Assembly (NCBI GenBank): GCA_050084515.1
Contig: CM114271.1
Location: 9,114,001-9,178,000, forward strand
Reading direction: 5' to 3'
From: Blasia pusilla
Taxonomy: Eukaryota > Marchantiophyta > Marchantiopsida > Blasiales
DNA: 64,000 nt
In this document: piece by piece, positions 10,341 through 22,700 of the stretch
Layout: each line of letters starts with the position of its first letter
Position numbering within the stretch: the first letter of the stretch is position 1
The notes under the pieces: model-generated
Database searches by the model: none
Seen by the model: the letters and a program-made list of their open reading frames with translations, nothing else
Told to the model about the DNA's origin: nothing
Program-made: the position numbers and the translations under genes

Positions 10341-11098
10341 TGTGTGATCTCCATGTATATGTATGAGTTGATTTTATGTACATATGTGGATCGACCCGTA
10401 TGTGGGAAATATCGATATTGTGTGGTGTAGATGTGACCAACCATGTATGTTGTGTAGCGATATGTATGCGCACGACAGCTGTCACATCTGAGTAGCCGAT
10501 AGGCCGAGATCTATCGTGGATAGGGCGTAGAAGCCAGCGGACTATCTTGAGTGTAACTTTGTCCCACGGTGTCAGATGAGGTTGAGGATAGATCCATTGT
10601 GTCAATAACGTCGTTTCTGACAACTTTCATGTTGAGGTCTTTTACAGCCGGGTGACTTGTTAACCAGGTCACCCGTCCCTGGTAACCTCTGCGCGTAGGT
10701 TACCAAGGGGAGGGATATTTTTAGGGGAAGAGCCTTTTGGCTCTTCCCAACCCTATATAAGAGAGGAAGATGGATTTCCTAAGCCATCTTTCTCATGTTG
10801 GGCCGTTGGAGCACCTCCCTTGTATGTGTGTGAGCTAGGACTAGGGTGCTAGCGTCCGGATTCCTTTATAGCACAGGGTGGACCAGGCTCGATATGCCGA
10901 TGTAGATTGAGGAGTGGAGTTTTAGGCCGGGTGTGCCATTTTTACTACTCTTTACTTTTGTTGTGTGATCTCCATGTATATGTATGAGTTGATTTTATAT
11001 ACATGTGTGGATCGACCCGTGTGTGGGGAAGATCGGTGTTGTGTGGTGTAGATGTGACCAGCGATGTATGTTGTGTAGCGATATGTATGCGCACGACA
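10341..11098 (+). repeat. LTR related to that of G1, with 137-bp terminal direct repeats
   Basis: It starts TGTGTG after a polypurine run (AGGGGGGCGG, 10330-10339) and ends GCACGACA at 11098. The first 137 bp (10341-10477) recur at the end (10962-11098) with few changes. A TATA box (TATATAA) is at 10754-10760. The polypurine tract at its left marks it as a 3' LTR. The sequence to its right is copy A of the Mutator-like transposon. Confidence 0.65.
10680..10760 (+). promoter_or_regulatory. Two perfect hairpins and TATA box in the LTR
   Basis: TGGTAACCT and AGGTTACCA pair across 8 bases (10680-10705). GGGAAGAGCC and GGCTCTTCCC pair across TTTT (10725-10748). Six bases later comes TATATAA (10754-10760). 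Transcription would start about 30 bp downstream, placing the hairpins in U3 upstream of the RNA start. Confidence 0.5.
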
Positions 11099-12993
11099 TG
11101 GGTCAGCAAGAAGCAACCTACATGGTTTGCTGTCGTTGTAGCGTTGGAGTAGAGTGACATGCTCTGTCCTCTTATTCTCCTTGATGCAAGATTTGGTGTA
11201 CCGGGTCATAGACTGTTGCCAATGGAAAGCATCCGACCTTTCCCTCTCTGGTTGAACCTTTCCACCCCAGAACACTTCCCTGATAGCAATCCACCCAGGT
11301 TGTGCATTGTCCGCCATGAATCCATAAATTTCCGAAGATGGCCTTTTGTTTTCCTTCACCACCTCCAGTAAGAGTAACCAACACATCTTCAAACTGCCAA
11401 CGTTATCTGCTTTTATCTCACAGACAAATATAGTTTTGAGTCCCTTCTCCACATGGTCATAAATGTGAGCACCCATGGTCAACCATCCATTCAACACTCT
11501 ATAGCAAATATCAAAGCTTACCCAGCTACCGTAAAGATCTTCCCCTTCCTTCATTCGATCTATAAGATCGAGGCCACTCAACGGCCCTGTCGTTGATATT
11601 TTGAAGACATAAGCCCTCGATCCTTTCCCTCTCTGGCCCATGAATTGACATCTCTAAATAAATGGAAATTTGGAGTTGGCCTTGATTCTGGAAATGGCAT
11701 CTATTTCAGCCGTCTTTCCATCCAGTACCCGCATTTAATGGAGCAAATTCCGGAAGCATTCAGGATTAGCGAGAAATGCGAGATTTTCCCATAGTTGTTT
11801 CTCCTCAGAAGCCGTGATCTCGCCCTACCCAGGGATTCCAAGCAATTGTTCACAAATTTGTGATATTGTTGTAAACTTGATCAGTCTGGGCTTTGATCTC
11901 GGAGAGTTTCTATATACCTCGGCCACTTTCTTTGCCACATCCTCTTGATGTGTCTCTGAATTGCACCGGTAACAAGATGAATGTGGAAGCCAACATGAAC
12001 TGCGAGCTTGGTGTACTCGGACGTAGAACTGAAGTCGTGCACAATGAAAAATATCTATGCAGGACACGCTCCAATGTAGAAAGGGGATGCCTGACAATGA
12101 GGACATCGATGGCCTCACGACGGTATGGTCGCACTGACCTCATATGGAGTTTTTGCATTCTTAGGAGGGAATTGCAACGTATTGACTCGCCCATTGCGCT
12201 CTAGAAACGGGCAGCCTGGACTTCTACACTCCATAGCTCCAATACATTGGTGGCGAGAAACAATCCAAGGACCATTTGGAATTGAAGCACTAGTTCGTTG
12301 AAGCCTGCACCATCGATGACAATCAGACTTTCTATCCATACCCTTCAAGCATTCTCCATCTTTCTTTTGAGCAGGACCAGCAAGTGGAGGCAACTCAAAA
12401 ATGCAATTACCATCGTACGTGGGTAGCATCTCGTCCACAAAAATATGCTTGAACATTTTAAAGGGAAGAGACGACATCAAAATATTTCCTGATACTCGCA
12501 AGAGGAACGAGTAGGCAGACACAAGGCCCGGTTGGAGTCCGACAGATCCACGTAGGTTGACGACATCCGGAATGTCTTCAGGAAGTACAACATTGTTACA
12601 AACGTGTGAAGTTGGAGTTGATGCCAAATCTACTAAGCAGGGAGTGGAAAACGTAGAGCTCGGTGCACTAAGAAATTTCGGACCGTCTACTTGGGAAACA
12701 GAGGAATTCAGAGGCAAGCCATAAACTCTGTATTCACCATTTTTTAGAGGTAGGAGATTCCATACTTTACAGTCTGCTATCATTGGCTGGAGTGTCTCAC
12801 CTACAACGTCCTCCGTATCGTCCATCCTAACATCCTTGGAAACAAAGATGGTTCCAATTTGGGGAAGAAATTGCACTGAGAGGAAATTTTCATCCACTGG
12901 TATGTAAGACTCACGAGCTTGCGGTCGAATTATTTTTGATTGAGGAAGGGTCGCTAGATGATTGCCACAAGTGAGTGTCACATAATTATCCAT
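11099..12993 (-). pseudogene. Mutator-like transposase, copy A (N-terminal and middle part)
   Basis: Coding runs from an ATG at 12993 (MDNYVTLTCGNH) leftward. Exon 12993-12115 ends in a Cys-rich patch (HQCIGAMECRSPGCPF). After a frameshift the protein continues through about 12110-11830 as a possible DNA-binding zinc region (CPHC, then a His-rich segment), and then to 11140. The catalytic part shows an FDICYRVLNGWLTMG segment (first Asp), then GFMADNAQPGW (second Asp) and ERSDAFHWQQS, in the order of MULE transposases. The C-terminal part with the SWIM finger is missing because an LTR abuts at 11098; copy C (45900-49330) shows what is lost. Transcription diverges from gene 2 across 13000-14110. 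MULE is the best superfamily call, not proven. Confidence 0.65.
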
Positions 12994-13016
12994 TCCCAAA
13001 TTATTCCATCAGGTGG

Positions 13017-13083
13017 AGAATGAGAATGAGAATAAGAAAGAATAAGAATAAGAATAAGAATGAGAATGAGAATGAGAATGTTT
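13017..13083 (+). repeat. GAGAAT/AAGAAT hexamer microsatellite
   Basis: Tandem GAGAAT and AAGAAT units lie just upstream of the copy A transposase start, in the presumed promoter or leader on minus. Confidence 0.8.
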
Positions 13084-13185
13084 AATTTATAGTGAATAGT
13101 GACCGTTATTCTCCTGACAGAATTTGACTGACAAGATGCTGTTTGGTAGATAAGATTGTCTAACGCAATGGATTCAATCCTATTG

Positions 13186-13740
13186 CAACCTGTCGGAGTC
13201 CGACGGTTTGCAAATTTTGGGACTCAAACACGTGGGTTGCAAAGCCACGGAGTACCATCTTCTGTTAGAGTCCGAGTGTAACTTGCAACCCGTCGGAGTC
13301 CGTTGGGTTGGTACCCCCTTCCTGTCTGACCTGTCTGATTGGAGTCGGCATCCATGAGACCTTGCATCCATGAGTCCGTTGGGGACTGCGATGGGTTGGA
13401 AAGGCACCTAACCTCGCTTTCTCTTCTGGAGGTAACCGAGTTGCGGGAGGGATCTCGCATCGATTTCTCTTGTCCAATGAACCGTGCAAACCATGAGACC
13501 TTGTAACTCGTCGGAGGTAAAGGGGTTGCCTTGGGACTATGCATTGTCACCTTGTTACCGGAGGACGAGGGAAGCGTGCATCCCGTTGGTTTCTGAGGGG
13601 TTTCCCGGGTTCCTCACCTTGTTACCCCAAGATGAGGGAATCGTGCAACCCGTCAATCTCCGACGGGTTGCGAGGGTACCTCGCCTTGCATCCCCAAGAT
13701 AAGGGAAGCATGCAACCCGTCGAAGACGGACGGGTTGCCT
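13186..13740. repeat. Palindrome array in the divergent promoter of copy A
   Basis: Copies of a 25-bp near-palindrome (arms CAACCCGTCGGA and TCCGACGGGTTG around one base) begin at 13186, 13286, 13504 (weak), 13579 (weak), 13646 and 13713. The last three are exactly 67 bp apart, the same period as the longer array in copy B. The array sits between the divergent transposase and gene 2 starts, upstream of a TATA box at 13830. Confidence 0.85.
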
Positions 13741-13829
13741 GAGTTCCCACATGCAAATTTCCATAATGGCCGACACGTGGCCGTCTGTACGACCCAACGA
13801 CCCAACGGTCAGCTCAACGGCTCAAAAAG

Positions 13830-13839
13830 TATAAAAGGC
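13830..13839 (+). promoter_or_regulatory. TATA box of gene 2, copy A
   Basis: TATAAAAGGC follows CAACGGCTCAAAAAG, 280 bp before the start codon. Copy B has the same arrangement on the other strand (TATAAATA at 56579-56586 after CAACGGCTCGAAAAG), so the element is conserved between copies. Confidence 0.65.
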
Positions 13840-15084
13840 TGAGATTTCGCTCATTTCCGTTTTTCATTTCGCGATTTCATGTGCTCTTCCTCGCAGCAGC
13901 TGACGTTACCTTTCCGCTACCAAACTCAGTTACATTCACACCTTCGCTGGAAGGTTACGAAAATCCAGCACCGACGCTTCCAAGGTTTGATTTCGGCGAG
14001 CCCATCCGCTGGAGGGTCACGACGCTTCATCACGAAACGCTTGGAGGGATCTATCATGCACAGGAGCAAATTAGACTGTCAAGGAGGAAGAACTGACCCA
14101 ACGTGCACCATGACGAGAAAGAAAACACAAGCAACCAAGGTAGGGAGCATCACTCCCAAGTCCATCGGGACTCCTACGTCACCATCTCCAGATCCTCATT
14201 TGGCGAATGAGATAAGGCAACAAGAAACAGAGGTGCGGGAAGGGGAAGCAGATATGCACAGAGAGGAGGTTCTAGCAAAACGTGTTCTTAAGACCCTTGC
14301 TAAGCAAAATTCCGAGGCTGAGGCATCAAAGGCCTTGAAGAAAAGAGCCGTGGACGAGAAACGCGAGACAAAGTGTCTTGACGCCTCCGTCAGGAGAGCA
14401 AAATTGGCGAAAGCTCGAAGGGAAAAAGAAATCGTCATTGAAGAAAGCTTTGCCCGTCCAACAGAGAGTGTTGAGATGCAGGAAATGTCTCCGATGAGGT
14501 CAGGGGACGCCATGAATCTAAAATCGGCTGAGGAAACGGCCGAAGTTCAAGTGACAGACGATGAGGTCATGAGGACAACAAGTGTGGAGATGGTGGACAT
14601 CTCTGAAGAAGCAAGAGAAGAGTCTTCCTCATCTTTGAGTCCGATGGAAGAAATCAACCTTTATTGGATCAATGAGTTTCCTTTGGACTTGCCAAGCTGC
14701 TATCCCAGAGCAATTGGCGGGCCTGGACTTCGACCCAATCTTTGAGCGGGTAAGAAAAATTTGGGTTATGTGAAGGCTCATTATGCAATTCATTGGCGAA
14801 ACACTGTATTTTATTGACTTGGTGCCCATTGAGGCAGGTTGTTAAGCAGATGGCACTGATGGAGGGCCAGAAGGCCCCAAGAATTACACTTTGTTTATTG
14901 CGGACAATGGAGTACGTCCACGAAATTCAGTCGGAGGAGGACATTGCAAAGCTCAAACAATCGGCAACGACTGCATCCTACGTTGACAACTTCCCTCCGT
15001 TCTATGTTCAGCCTTACGATGAACATGGAACCCAAGCTCTGGTGACGGAAGAGGACTTGGAGGCGTTGGGTTATGTGAAGGCTC

Positions 15085-15783
15085 CCGGAGGGTCTCCTTC
15101 TTTCTTCGCTTCAGGTCGCGAAGCTTTGTAAGAAGCCTGTCCTCGAACTCCAAGTCGCGGAACTCATGTAGGAAGGATTCCAAGACCCTTTTCCAGGTTT
15201 CCGTGACTTCTGCTCCGAGACCTTCGTACCACTGGCTTGCTCGCTTCTTGAGCAGGCCCGGAAAGACTCGTAACAAATCCTCCTCTGCCCCTTCCCCGTT
15301 GGCTTTTGCGACATGGGTGAATTCAAGAACAAAGTTATCCACATCGTCTCGTCGACCTCCAACAAAGGTGGGGTACCTTAGCAGAGTTTTTCTAGTGTTG
15401 GCCATGGGCACTGCTCTCCTGCTGGCTCCCGGGCTTGATGCTTGAGAGGGAGGAGGTAAGGGTGCCGCCCGAGGTGCTCTGATCGGCTCCTCGCTCCCTG
15501 ACTCTCCAAAGGGGTCCCAGGACGACTCTTTGTCCGACTGCGAACTGGCAGGGGACGTGGTGGGAAATTTGTCCCTTTCTTTCTTCTTGGTCTTCGCCTT
15601 CGGACGAGGACGAAGACTCGGAGACGAACCAGGGGGTCTCCAAGCCGGTTCTTTATTCTGCTGCCTGCCCCTCTGCGCCGATCGGCCGGCTCTGGCGAAG
15701 AGGGCTGAGAGCCTTCCATAAGTCTCTTGGGGGTTTTGGCAACTCGTGATCACCCCCACGGTGGCAATAGGATAAGGGTCCAT
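15085..15783 (-). pseudogene. Gag of the Tat-like fragment
   Basis: The Pro/Ser/Arg-rich start (MDPYPIATVGVITS at 15783) is followed by NTRKTLLRYPTFVGGRRDDVDNFVLEF and RVFPGLLKKRASQWYEGL, a retrotransposon gag core. Gag forms the particle that packages element RNA. It ends in frame-broken sequence at the junction with gene 2 near 15080, so it is truncated before any nucleocapsid zinc knuckle. Confidence 0.6.
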
Positions 15784-16150
15784 GGATGGAGGTTAACTAC
15801 TGATTCTTTTTACATCTACAGGAGGGTGCCTGGTGCTCCTATGCTTCCTGCCAGGTTTTCCTCCCATAGACAGAAGTACCGGGTTTTCACCAAGTACAAC
15901 TATAGTCCATGGGCGAAGCACCGTTCGGCGACCGGTTCTTTGACCATTTTAATTAGTTGGCCTATCTTCTCTAGCATCAATGCAGCAACTGTATTGTTAT
16001 CTTCAAGCATACATTGTCTTACGGGGGTTGCTAGAGCTAGCCGATGGTCTTTAGTAAGAATTAGAATGTGGGTTGTCTAGGAGCGAAGCTTCTTTCTCCG
16101 TTCCCTACTTCCCCATGGATCTTTCTCTCCCTTCTCAACCAAGGATATGA

Positions 16151-16168
16151 TCCCCGGCAGCGGCGCCA
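16151..16168 (-). promoter_or_regulatory. Primer-binding site complementary to tRNA-Asp
   Basis: On minus it reads TGGCGCCGCTGCCGGGGA. It is complementary to the 3' end of plant tRNA-Asp except for one base, and is the class used by Tat/Ogre/Athila elements. It lies 17 bases downstream of the LTR end. Confidence 0.7.
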
Positions 16169-16185
16169 AAAAGTCTTCGACTATA

Positions 16186-17321
16186 TGTAATGTCTAAGTG
16201 TTTCTTATTTACAGTCAATTGTAGAGTTTGATCCCCAAGAGGATCATTGTTGGATGAAAAGAGAGTATGAAGTGATGATTATGTTGTAAAAGTGTAATTG
16301 ATTATGTAATTCAAATGTAATATTCCATTAACATCTTCCGATCCTTCTTAATACCTATGTTTTCTTCTTCAATTCTCTCGAGTGGAGTTTAAAGGACGCT
16401 CAGGAAATTTGTTCTCTCGACATCTCGGAACCTCATAGAGACCTCAAGAATAAAGTTGGATTCTCCTACTTTCGGAACTCAATCCGTCGGGGCAGGTTAC
16501 TCTCTGTCAAACAGATTTCATACAACTTTATATTGATTATTCCATTGATGAGAAAGGTTCCCCTGATTCACTCTTCACTCGGCAGACCCAAAAAGAATAT
16601 TCAGACATAAGTACCGCACATCAGAATGAATGAATGAATGCTTTACTACTCCATCAAGAATTGGAAGACTTCAAAGTATCTACAAGCTCGAGAGGGTACA
16701 ACTCTCTTGCTCGGACCATTCCTACAGCATAAGGACTTCATGAGCGAATGATGATAATAGCTTCTGTCCTATTTCTTAAATATTCTCGAGAGTAGGATCG
16801 TTTCTATGATCCGAAGCGTTCTTGATGAAGTTGGTGTCTTTTCAATATGTGTAACTACCTAGATCTATGGTTCTCTTAGCTTTTCCTACGATCCCTATGA
16901 ATTCGCGGTACAACTCTTCTAACTACCAATTTGATACAAAGGGTCGCACCCTTTCCTAGTCTAATTGTTTAAACTATGTGTCGTTTCGAATCTCAATTAT
17001 GCTGAGCTTCGCTGCGCTAAATTTCCGGAGGACGAAGTTCTTCCTTCTTCTTCGTGCTTCGTGCTTCGTTCAAGAGCGAAGTACTTCGTACATAGAGCTT
17101 CGTTGAGCTTCACTGAGCTTCACTGAACTTCGCGCTGATCTTTTATACTTCTTTACAGCTTTTGATTCTCCTCTAAGGCCAATCCTTGAGCTTCATCTCT
17201 TTGCCTTGTCTTCGGAGCTTGGTGATTCACTTATTCTTCTTCATAATAATAAATAATCATAATCAAATCATAATATACAAGAGTCTTCGTTGAATAAAAA
17301 GATATATTCTTCAACATTACA
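16186..17321 (-). repeat. 5' LTR of the Tat-like fragment
   Basis: On plus it begins TGTAATG and ends CATTACA, a perfect 7-bp terminal inverted repeat. Its first 470 or so bases closely match 58052-58515. The part at 16990-17130 is a dense run of GAGCTTCG / CGAAG motifs, and similar motifs recur at 59880-60005 in the full element. Confidence 0.7.
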
Positions 17322-17604
17322 AAATTGTGGATATCACAACTTTCTAGAGGATGAGAGATCAGGAGTTCAGAAGAGCGATTGAAGGAACCCAATTTAGCTG
17401 GATGCGGAACCTTTACTTCTTTATCTAGGATGGGAACCACAGGTACATGGGGCGGACGTTGTTTGTAGAGGAGCGCCCAAATTCATTGGAGGCGCATTTT
17501 TGCGTGAAGGCAGTTGTTCTCCATCCATTTCCTCATCACATGGCAACGGTGGAAGTGGCAATGCATGCGATGAATACGCAAGTTTCCTCTTCCTTAAGTT
17601 TGAT

Positions 17605-18490
17605 TGCTTCAACCCGTCAGAGTCTGACACGTTGCATAATTGGAAACCTTGAAGATGGGCAGGAATGATTTGAGTCTCTTGCCACCATCTTGTTTGTGGT
17701 CAATGTCATAGTCAAGCAAACCGTTGGAGTCTGACGGGTTTCGTGGTGGCCAAGCACACCAGATTAATCCGGGATAGTGAAACCAGTCGAACATCAACGG
17801 GTGGAAAAATGACTGCATGATTTATTTTTTCTTCAATCCGTCAAACTCCAACAAGTTGCACAATGAGAGGTAACAAATCATCGGACGCCTAAAAGCAACT
17901 CGTCGAAGTCCGACGAGTTGCTGGACTGTCCGCTATTTTTTGGATACTTTTGGCCAAAAACAATTCGTCGAACCCTGATGGATTGCATTTCCCCCCGAGG
18001 GTAGGTGGTCGGAGTTTGAGAGCTTGCTTTTAGGCGTCCAATTCAAGCTTTACAAGGCTATTGTGCAACCCATCGGACTCCGACGGGTTGATATGTGCAG
18101 TTTTCATCCAGAAACCTGTCTCCGAATGGAAGTCATTCTACAACCCATCGGACTCCGACAGGTTAGAACCAAGGAATAAGAGGAACCGATCGGTTGGACC
18201 AAAGATTCATGAAAAGAGAGTGCAACCCGTCGGACTCCAATGGGTTGCAATTCTCTCTAAAAATTTCAAGAGTGTTGCAATAAGTGTAACATAAAGATAA
18301 GTATTGCAACACGTTGGACTCCGACGGGTTGCAACATTTATCGTTGTGTTACACTTATTGCACCCCGATGGGTTGACAGAATTGCGACCCGTTGGAGTCC
18401 GACGGGTTGTAACACTTATATTTGTGCTACCATTTCGACCGCCATGGGTTGACAGAATTACGACTCGTCGGAGTCCGACGGGTTGCAGTA
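17605..18490. repeat. Palindromes in the copy A gene 2 intron
   Basis: About a dozen copies of the 25-bp near-palindrome lie between exons, for example at 17884, 18066, 18223, 18306, 18389 and 18462. The one near 17884 has CAACTCG on the left and CGAGTTG on the right, so both arms changed together. Spacing here is irregular. Confidence 0.8.
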
Positions 18491-18989
18491 TTCTTACCTT
18501 GTGTTTGGATGTGCAGGATTGTATTTGAGGGAAACGTCATCCACCACTGGATCCAAGATGGCAACAGGATGAAGAAGGTGCTTACGACGCACCCGACAGA
18601 GTACAAGGGATTCTTGGGCGACGATCTAGCAAATGACATGCTGGCGAAGGGAGCTCAAATAAAAAAGAAGACTTGGGCAAATACCTTCATCTCCCAAAAT
18701 ATAGCCGTCACAATCCTATGTTGGTCCAAGATCCAGGCCGCCAAGAAGAGTGCTTTGTTGGAATTGGAGCGAAGGAACAACGTGTCTGTGCCGGAACATG
18801 CAGAGTTTATTCAAGTTGTCGTATCTGCAGCTACAAAGTACAATGCAAGCAAGATGCAACGTTACATTGCGATTCTCAACCTCGAACTTGGCTCGGAGTT
18901 TTACAAGGAGCTTAAGGCAATAATCAAGTGCTAGCGGAAGAGAGACGAAGATCCACAGGGTCGGATTGGAGAGAAAGTGTCTCTAGAAG

Positions 18990-19730
18990 CTTGGCGGTCC
19001 CAACTATCCAATGGACCTCTGATGAGTCCCTAACCAAGACTCACTAAAATGAGTTGCAGGCTGGAATGCAAGAGTGGCTTCCGAAATCCACTCCCTTGGA
19101 TTAGGTTTAGGTTTCGAGTCCTAATGCTGAACTCCCATGTCATCCTATGCCCTTGAGCCGCCCTTTGGTGCCCAAAATGGGGTTTGGGTCCCATGAATCC
19201 TTGGAGACACTCCCCCTTACTAGTACTTTTGGGGATCTCTATCCTCCCCCAAACTTTGGGGAAAAGACATTCAGGCCCCTAATTTTGGCCCTTAACCCAA
19301 CTCCCAAGATAATTTTTTTTGGCAAATATCTCAGCCTCTACTCGTGCCTTTGCTAAGATCTTCAGTGTGTTGGAATTTGCTTTGCATAAGCTTTCCAATG
19401 CCATCTTACTTGTCCTGAATGCATCTTGGAACTTAACATTATGGTCAGAAACATAATCAAAACCCCAAATGATAGTCGCGTTCCAAATCTGGTTCTCACC
19501 TCTTTGGCAACCAACCTTCCTAGACTCAACTCTTCTCGAGTTTTGGTTCACATTTGGTCCAAGTTTCTTGCTCGCAATCATTAACGCATGAAATGCACAA
19601 ACTCCATTGGCGTGTTTTGTCTCTTGGACTTTTCCAAGAGACTTCTCCAAAGCGCAACCATCCTAGCATGAGCCAGCTAAAGTTTTGATGTTCCGCTTGG
19701 TGTTCATCTGGTTATGAGGGTCGCAACATG
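18990..19730 (-). repeat. LTR (family L, TGT[C/T]GC...ACA), reverse orientation
   Basis: The right end reads GGTTATGAGGGTCGCAACA on plus, the reverse of the LTR start seen at 34276 and 45488. Internal matches with 34560-35050 include the CTTACTAGTACTTTTGGGG block. It truncates gene 2 on the left and abuts a gag fragment on the right. Confidence 0.55.
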
Positions 19731-22700
19731 GGGGAGTTTAAGATGTTGATTGGTGACCATTTCACTATGGAGTATCAAGAGTTCTGAAATGGTGTAGAGT
19801 TTGTGCATCTACGGCAGAGCGGGTCTATAAGCTCTTTTGTTACTGAACTCACTTCCTAAGATGTATGAGTTTGCAAAGAGTTTGAGCTTCTTTAGTGGAC
19901 TAAAGCCAAGTCCAGAAAAGGCCCTCTTTCAAATTTCGGAGTTACCAAATACGTGCGCGGAACTCTTGAAGCCGACAGAGTGGATTGGGGAAAATGAGGT
20001 CCAAGTACCAAGGCCCAAAACAAAGGTATATCCAAGAGGGTTTTGAGTGGGGGTGAGCATGACCAAGGAGAGTCTCTTACTCTAGTAGCAAAACAAGTGA
20101 AACTCCATGCGAAGCCAAAGGGAGGGCAATATCCAAAGTCGGGAAACGGCAAGGTGATATATATGCTACAATTGTGTCGAACGTGGGCACATGGCAAACG
20201 GATGCTCAAAGCCAAAGGTTAGTAATGGGAGTATGATTTTGTTTGATACTAAGTACTTGTCGGCAAGAGGTCTAGAGACATCCCTTCAAGTCACCATGAG
20301 GACGCCCAATTTGGTATATAGTACCTAAGATCCAAGATTACTAATCGCGATGCGATGTTGCTCATTGATATAGGTACTTCGCACTCCTTCTTGACTCCAA
20401 GAATCATGAAGGAGTTGGGATTGTGAACCAGTAAGGCGGACGAGCCCATTCGGATAGGTTTTGTTGGAGGCAAATCTCACCAAACTTTAGAGTTGGTTTT
20501 GGGACTAACATTTGGATGTGGAGTACCTGAGTTGAAGAAGAATTTCACTATGTGCGAGATGGAAAAAATCGATGGAATATTGGAGAACACATTCCTGGCT
20601 CCGTATTAGGTTTACCTATGACAAAGACCATTAAGGCTTAGCATCTTAGTGAAAGGCAAACGGTTGCAAGTCAGGCTGGTTCATGAGGTTCCTGTGAAAA
20701 AAGAGTTGGTGAACGCCATTGTAAGATCGAGCTAGAAGATGGACTTCTCTGCTTGATGAGACAAGTGGAGGAGACTACAAGCGAGAGACACAAAGATCAT
20801 GACTAATCTTTGAGGGGAATCCCAAAAGTGCTCTAAAGAGTAGTAAAGGAATTTGGTGATGTCTTGACGAATGAGCTTCTTAATGAGTTGCCACCACATA
20901 GGGCAGTCGATGATAAGATAGAGGTCATCCCAGGATCTCAACCACCTTCAAAGGCCCCATATAGATTGAATCAGGAGGAACTTGTTGAGTTGAAAAAGCA
21001 GTTAAGTGATCTCTTAGAGAAGGGCTGCATCAGAACTAGCAAGTCACCGTATGGAGCGCCAATTCTCTTTGTGAAGAAGAAGGATGGGAAGATGAGACTC
21101 TATGTTGATTACGGTGAGCTAAATAAAGTGACGGTGAGGAACAATTAACCTCCTATGAAGATCAATGATCTCTCCGATAGATTATTAAGGGCGAAGTACT
21201 TCAGTAGGATTGACTTGAAGTTAGGATATTACCAGATTGAGATTTCCGAAGCGGATGTGGAGAAGACTACGTGTAGGACGAGATATGGCTCGTTCAAGTT
21301 TGTAGTGATGCCCTTCGGTCTACGTAATGTGCCTCCAATGTTCACCATGTTGATGAACTCCATTTTTAATGAGGAGACGGATCAGTATGTGATCATCTAC
21401 ATTGATGACATGCTGATGTATTCAAAGTTTTTATAGGAGCACGCTCGACATCTAAGAGCGGTGTTGTTAAAACTAGGGGCAAACAAGTTTTATGAAATTG
21501 TAGAAACAAATGAGTTTGGGTTGCGCAAGATCAAGTTCTTCGATCATGTCGTTAGTGCTGATAGAGTAAGTCTAGATATGGATAAGGTGAATGTGATCGT
21601 CAAATGGAAACGGCCTTCTACTGTGAAGGGAATAAGGAAGTTCATCGGAGCAGTGCAGTTTTACCAGACTTATGTAAGGAAAATTTTGGGAATAGAGAGA
21701 CCTCTCATTGATTGGACCGCAAAGTTTGCTAACACGACCAAGACCCAAGAAGTGACTTAGGTGTTTAACCGAGTCAAGGAGATCCTATTGCAAGAGCTAG
21801 TGTTGAAGCTGCTAGAGCTCGACAAACCGTTCGAAGTGCATAATAATGCTAGTGATTTTGCATTTGCAGGAATGTTGGTGCAGGAAGGAAGATCTATAGC
21901 GTATAAGAGCAAGAATCTTAGCAATACCAAACAGAGGTGGCCCACTCATAAGAAAGAGTTGTTCGTAGTGGTTCACTGCTAGAGGAAGTGGCGTTACTAT
22001 TTGGGACTTCACAAGACTCGAGTGTTCACCGATAACATATCACTCAAGTATTTTGAGACCTAGGATTGAGTCACATCAAAACAAGTGCGATGGCATGATA
22101 CCTTGGCATTGATGAATGCGAAACTAGTTCATAAGCCAGGGAAGGATAATGTCATTCTAGATATGTTGAGTCGCAAGAATGAGCACATGCCATCAACGAC
22201 GCAAGTCTTAAGAGCAATATTCCCTAAGAAAAAGACCCGGAGAGAAGGATCCATGAAAGACACCCAAGCGAGCGAGTACCTAAGGAAGTTGAAGCACAAT
22301 GAGAAGGTGGCGAACATAACTTTGAGTCATAATTTGCTAAGGTTTAAGTAGAGTAGGATCTATGCGGGCAAAGGCAGGCTGCGGACCAAGGTGTAAGTAG
22401 AATGTCATGAAGGATCCTTGGTAGGATATAAAGGGGAGAAATCCATGTTGGCTGTTCTGACTAAGAGGCTCTTTTAGCCCAACATGAAAGAGGATGTTGC
22501 TCAATTTACGAAGACCTGTGTGACCTGCCAAGCGAAGTGAGTTTCTTATGAAAAGAAACAAGGCTTGCTTCACCCTTTGTCGATTCCAAAAGGACCCTTG
22601 CAGAGTGTGAGTATGGAATTTATTACGAGTCTTCCAAAGTTTGAGGGATACAAGGCTATACTTATGATAGTTAATCAATTCAACAAGTTGGGGAGATTAG

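Larger units (their letters stand above)
15080..17321 (-). mobile_element. Truncated Tat/Athila-like gypsy fragment (LTR, PBS, gag) inserted in gene 2 copy A
   Basis: On minus the order is LTR (17321-16186), primer-binding site (16168-16151), leader, gag (15783 to about 15080). Pol and the second LTR are missing, so the 3' end was lost by deletion. The LTR end matches the LTR beginning at 58052, tying it to the element at 58052-64000. Confidence 0.7.
14110..18990 (+). pseudogene. Gene 2 of the Mutator-like element, copy A, interrupted by a gypsy insertion
   Basis: The start ATG 14110 gives MTRKKTQATKVGS. A highly charged coiled-coil region follows (NEIRQQETEV, then KKRAVDEKRETKCLDASVRRAKLAKARREKE, then acidic repeats such as VQVTDDEVMRT) to about 14745. 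A putative intron (GTAAGA donor near 14750, acceptor near 14838) leads to YVDNFPPFYVQPYDEHGTQALVTEEDLEAL, ending at about 15070. A gypsy fragment then intervenes. The host resumes at about 17345 (MRDQEFRRAIEG). After a palindrome-filled intron, the exon 18518-18990 encodes NVIHHWIQDGN, KKTWANTFISQN and ATKYNASKMQRYIAILN. An in-frame TAG (18931-18933) stands where copy B has Gln. Similarity to copy B ends at about 18990 at an LTR, so the methyltransferase part is absent here. Confidence 0.65.

Noticed and set aside
13224-13797. Open frames across palindrome arrays (also 47653-48275 and 56611-57359)
   Set aside because: They contain repeated NPSDSDGL or QPVGLRRVA only because the palindrome itself is stop-free. 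They are not conserved as proteins.
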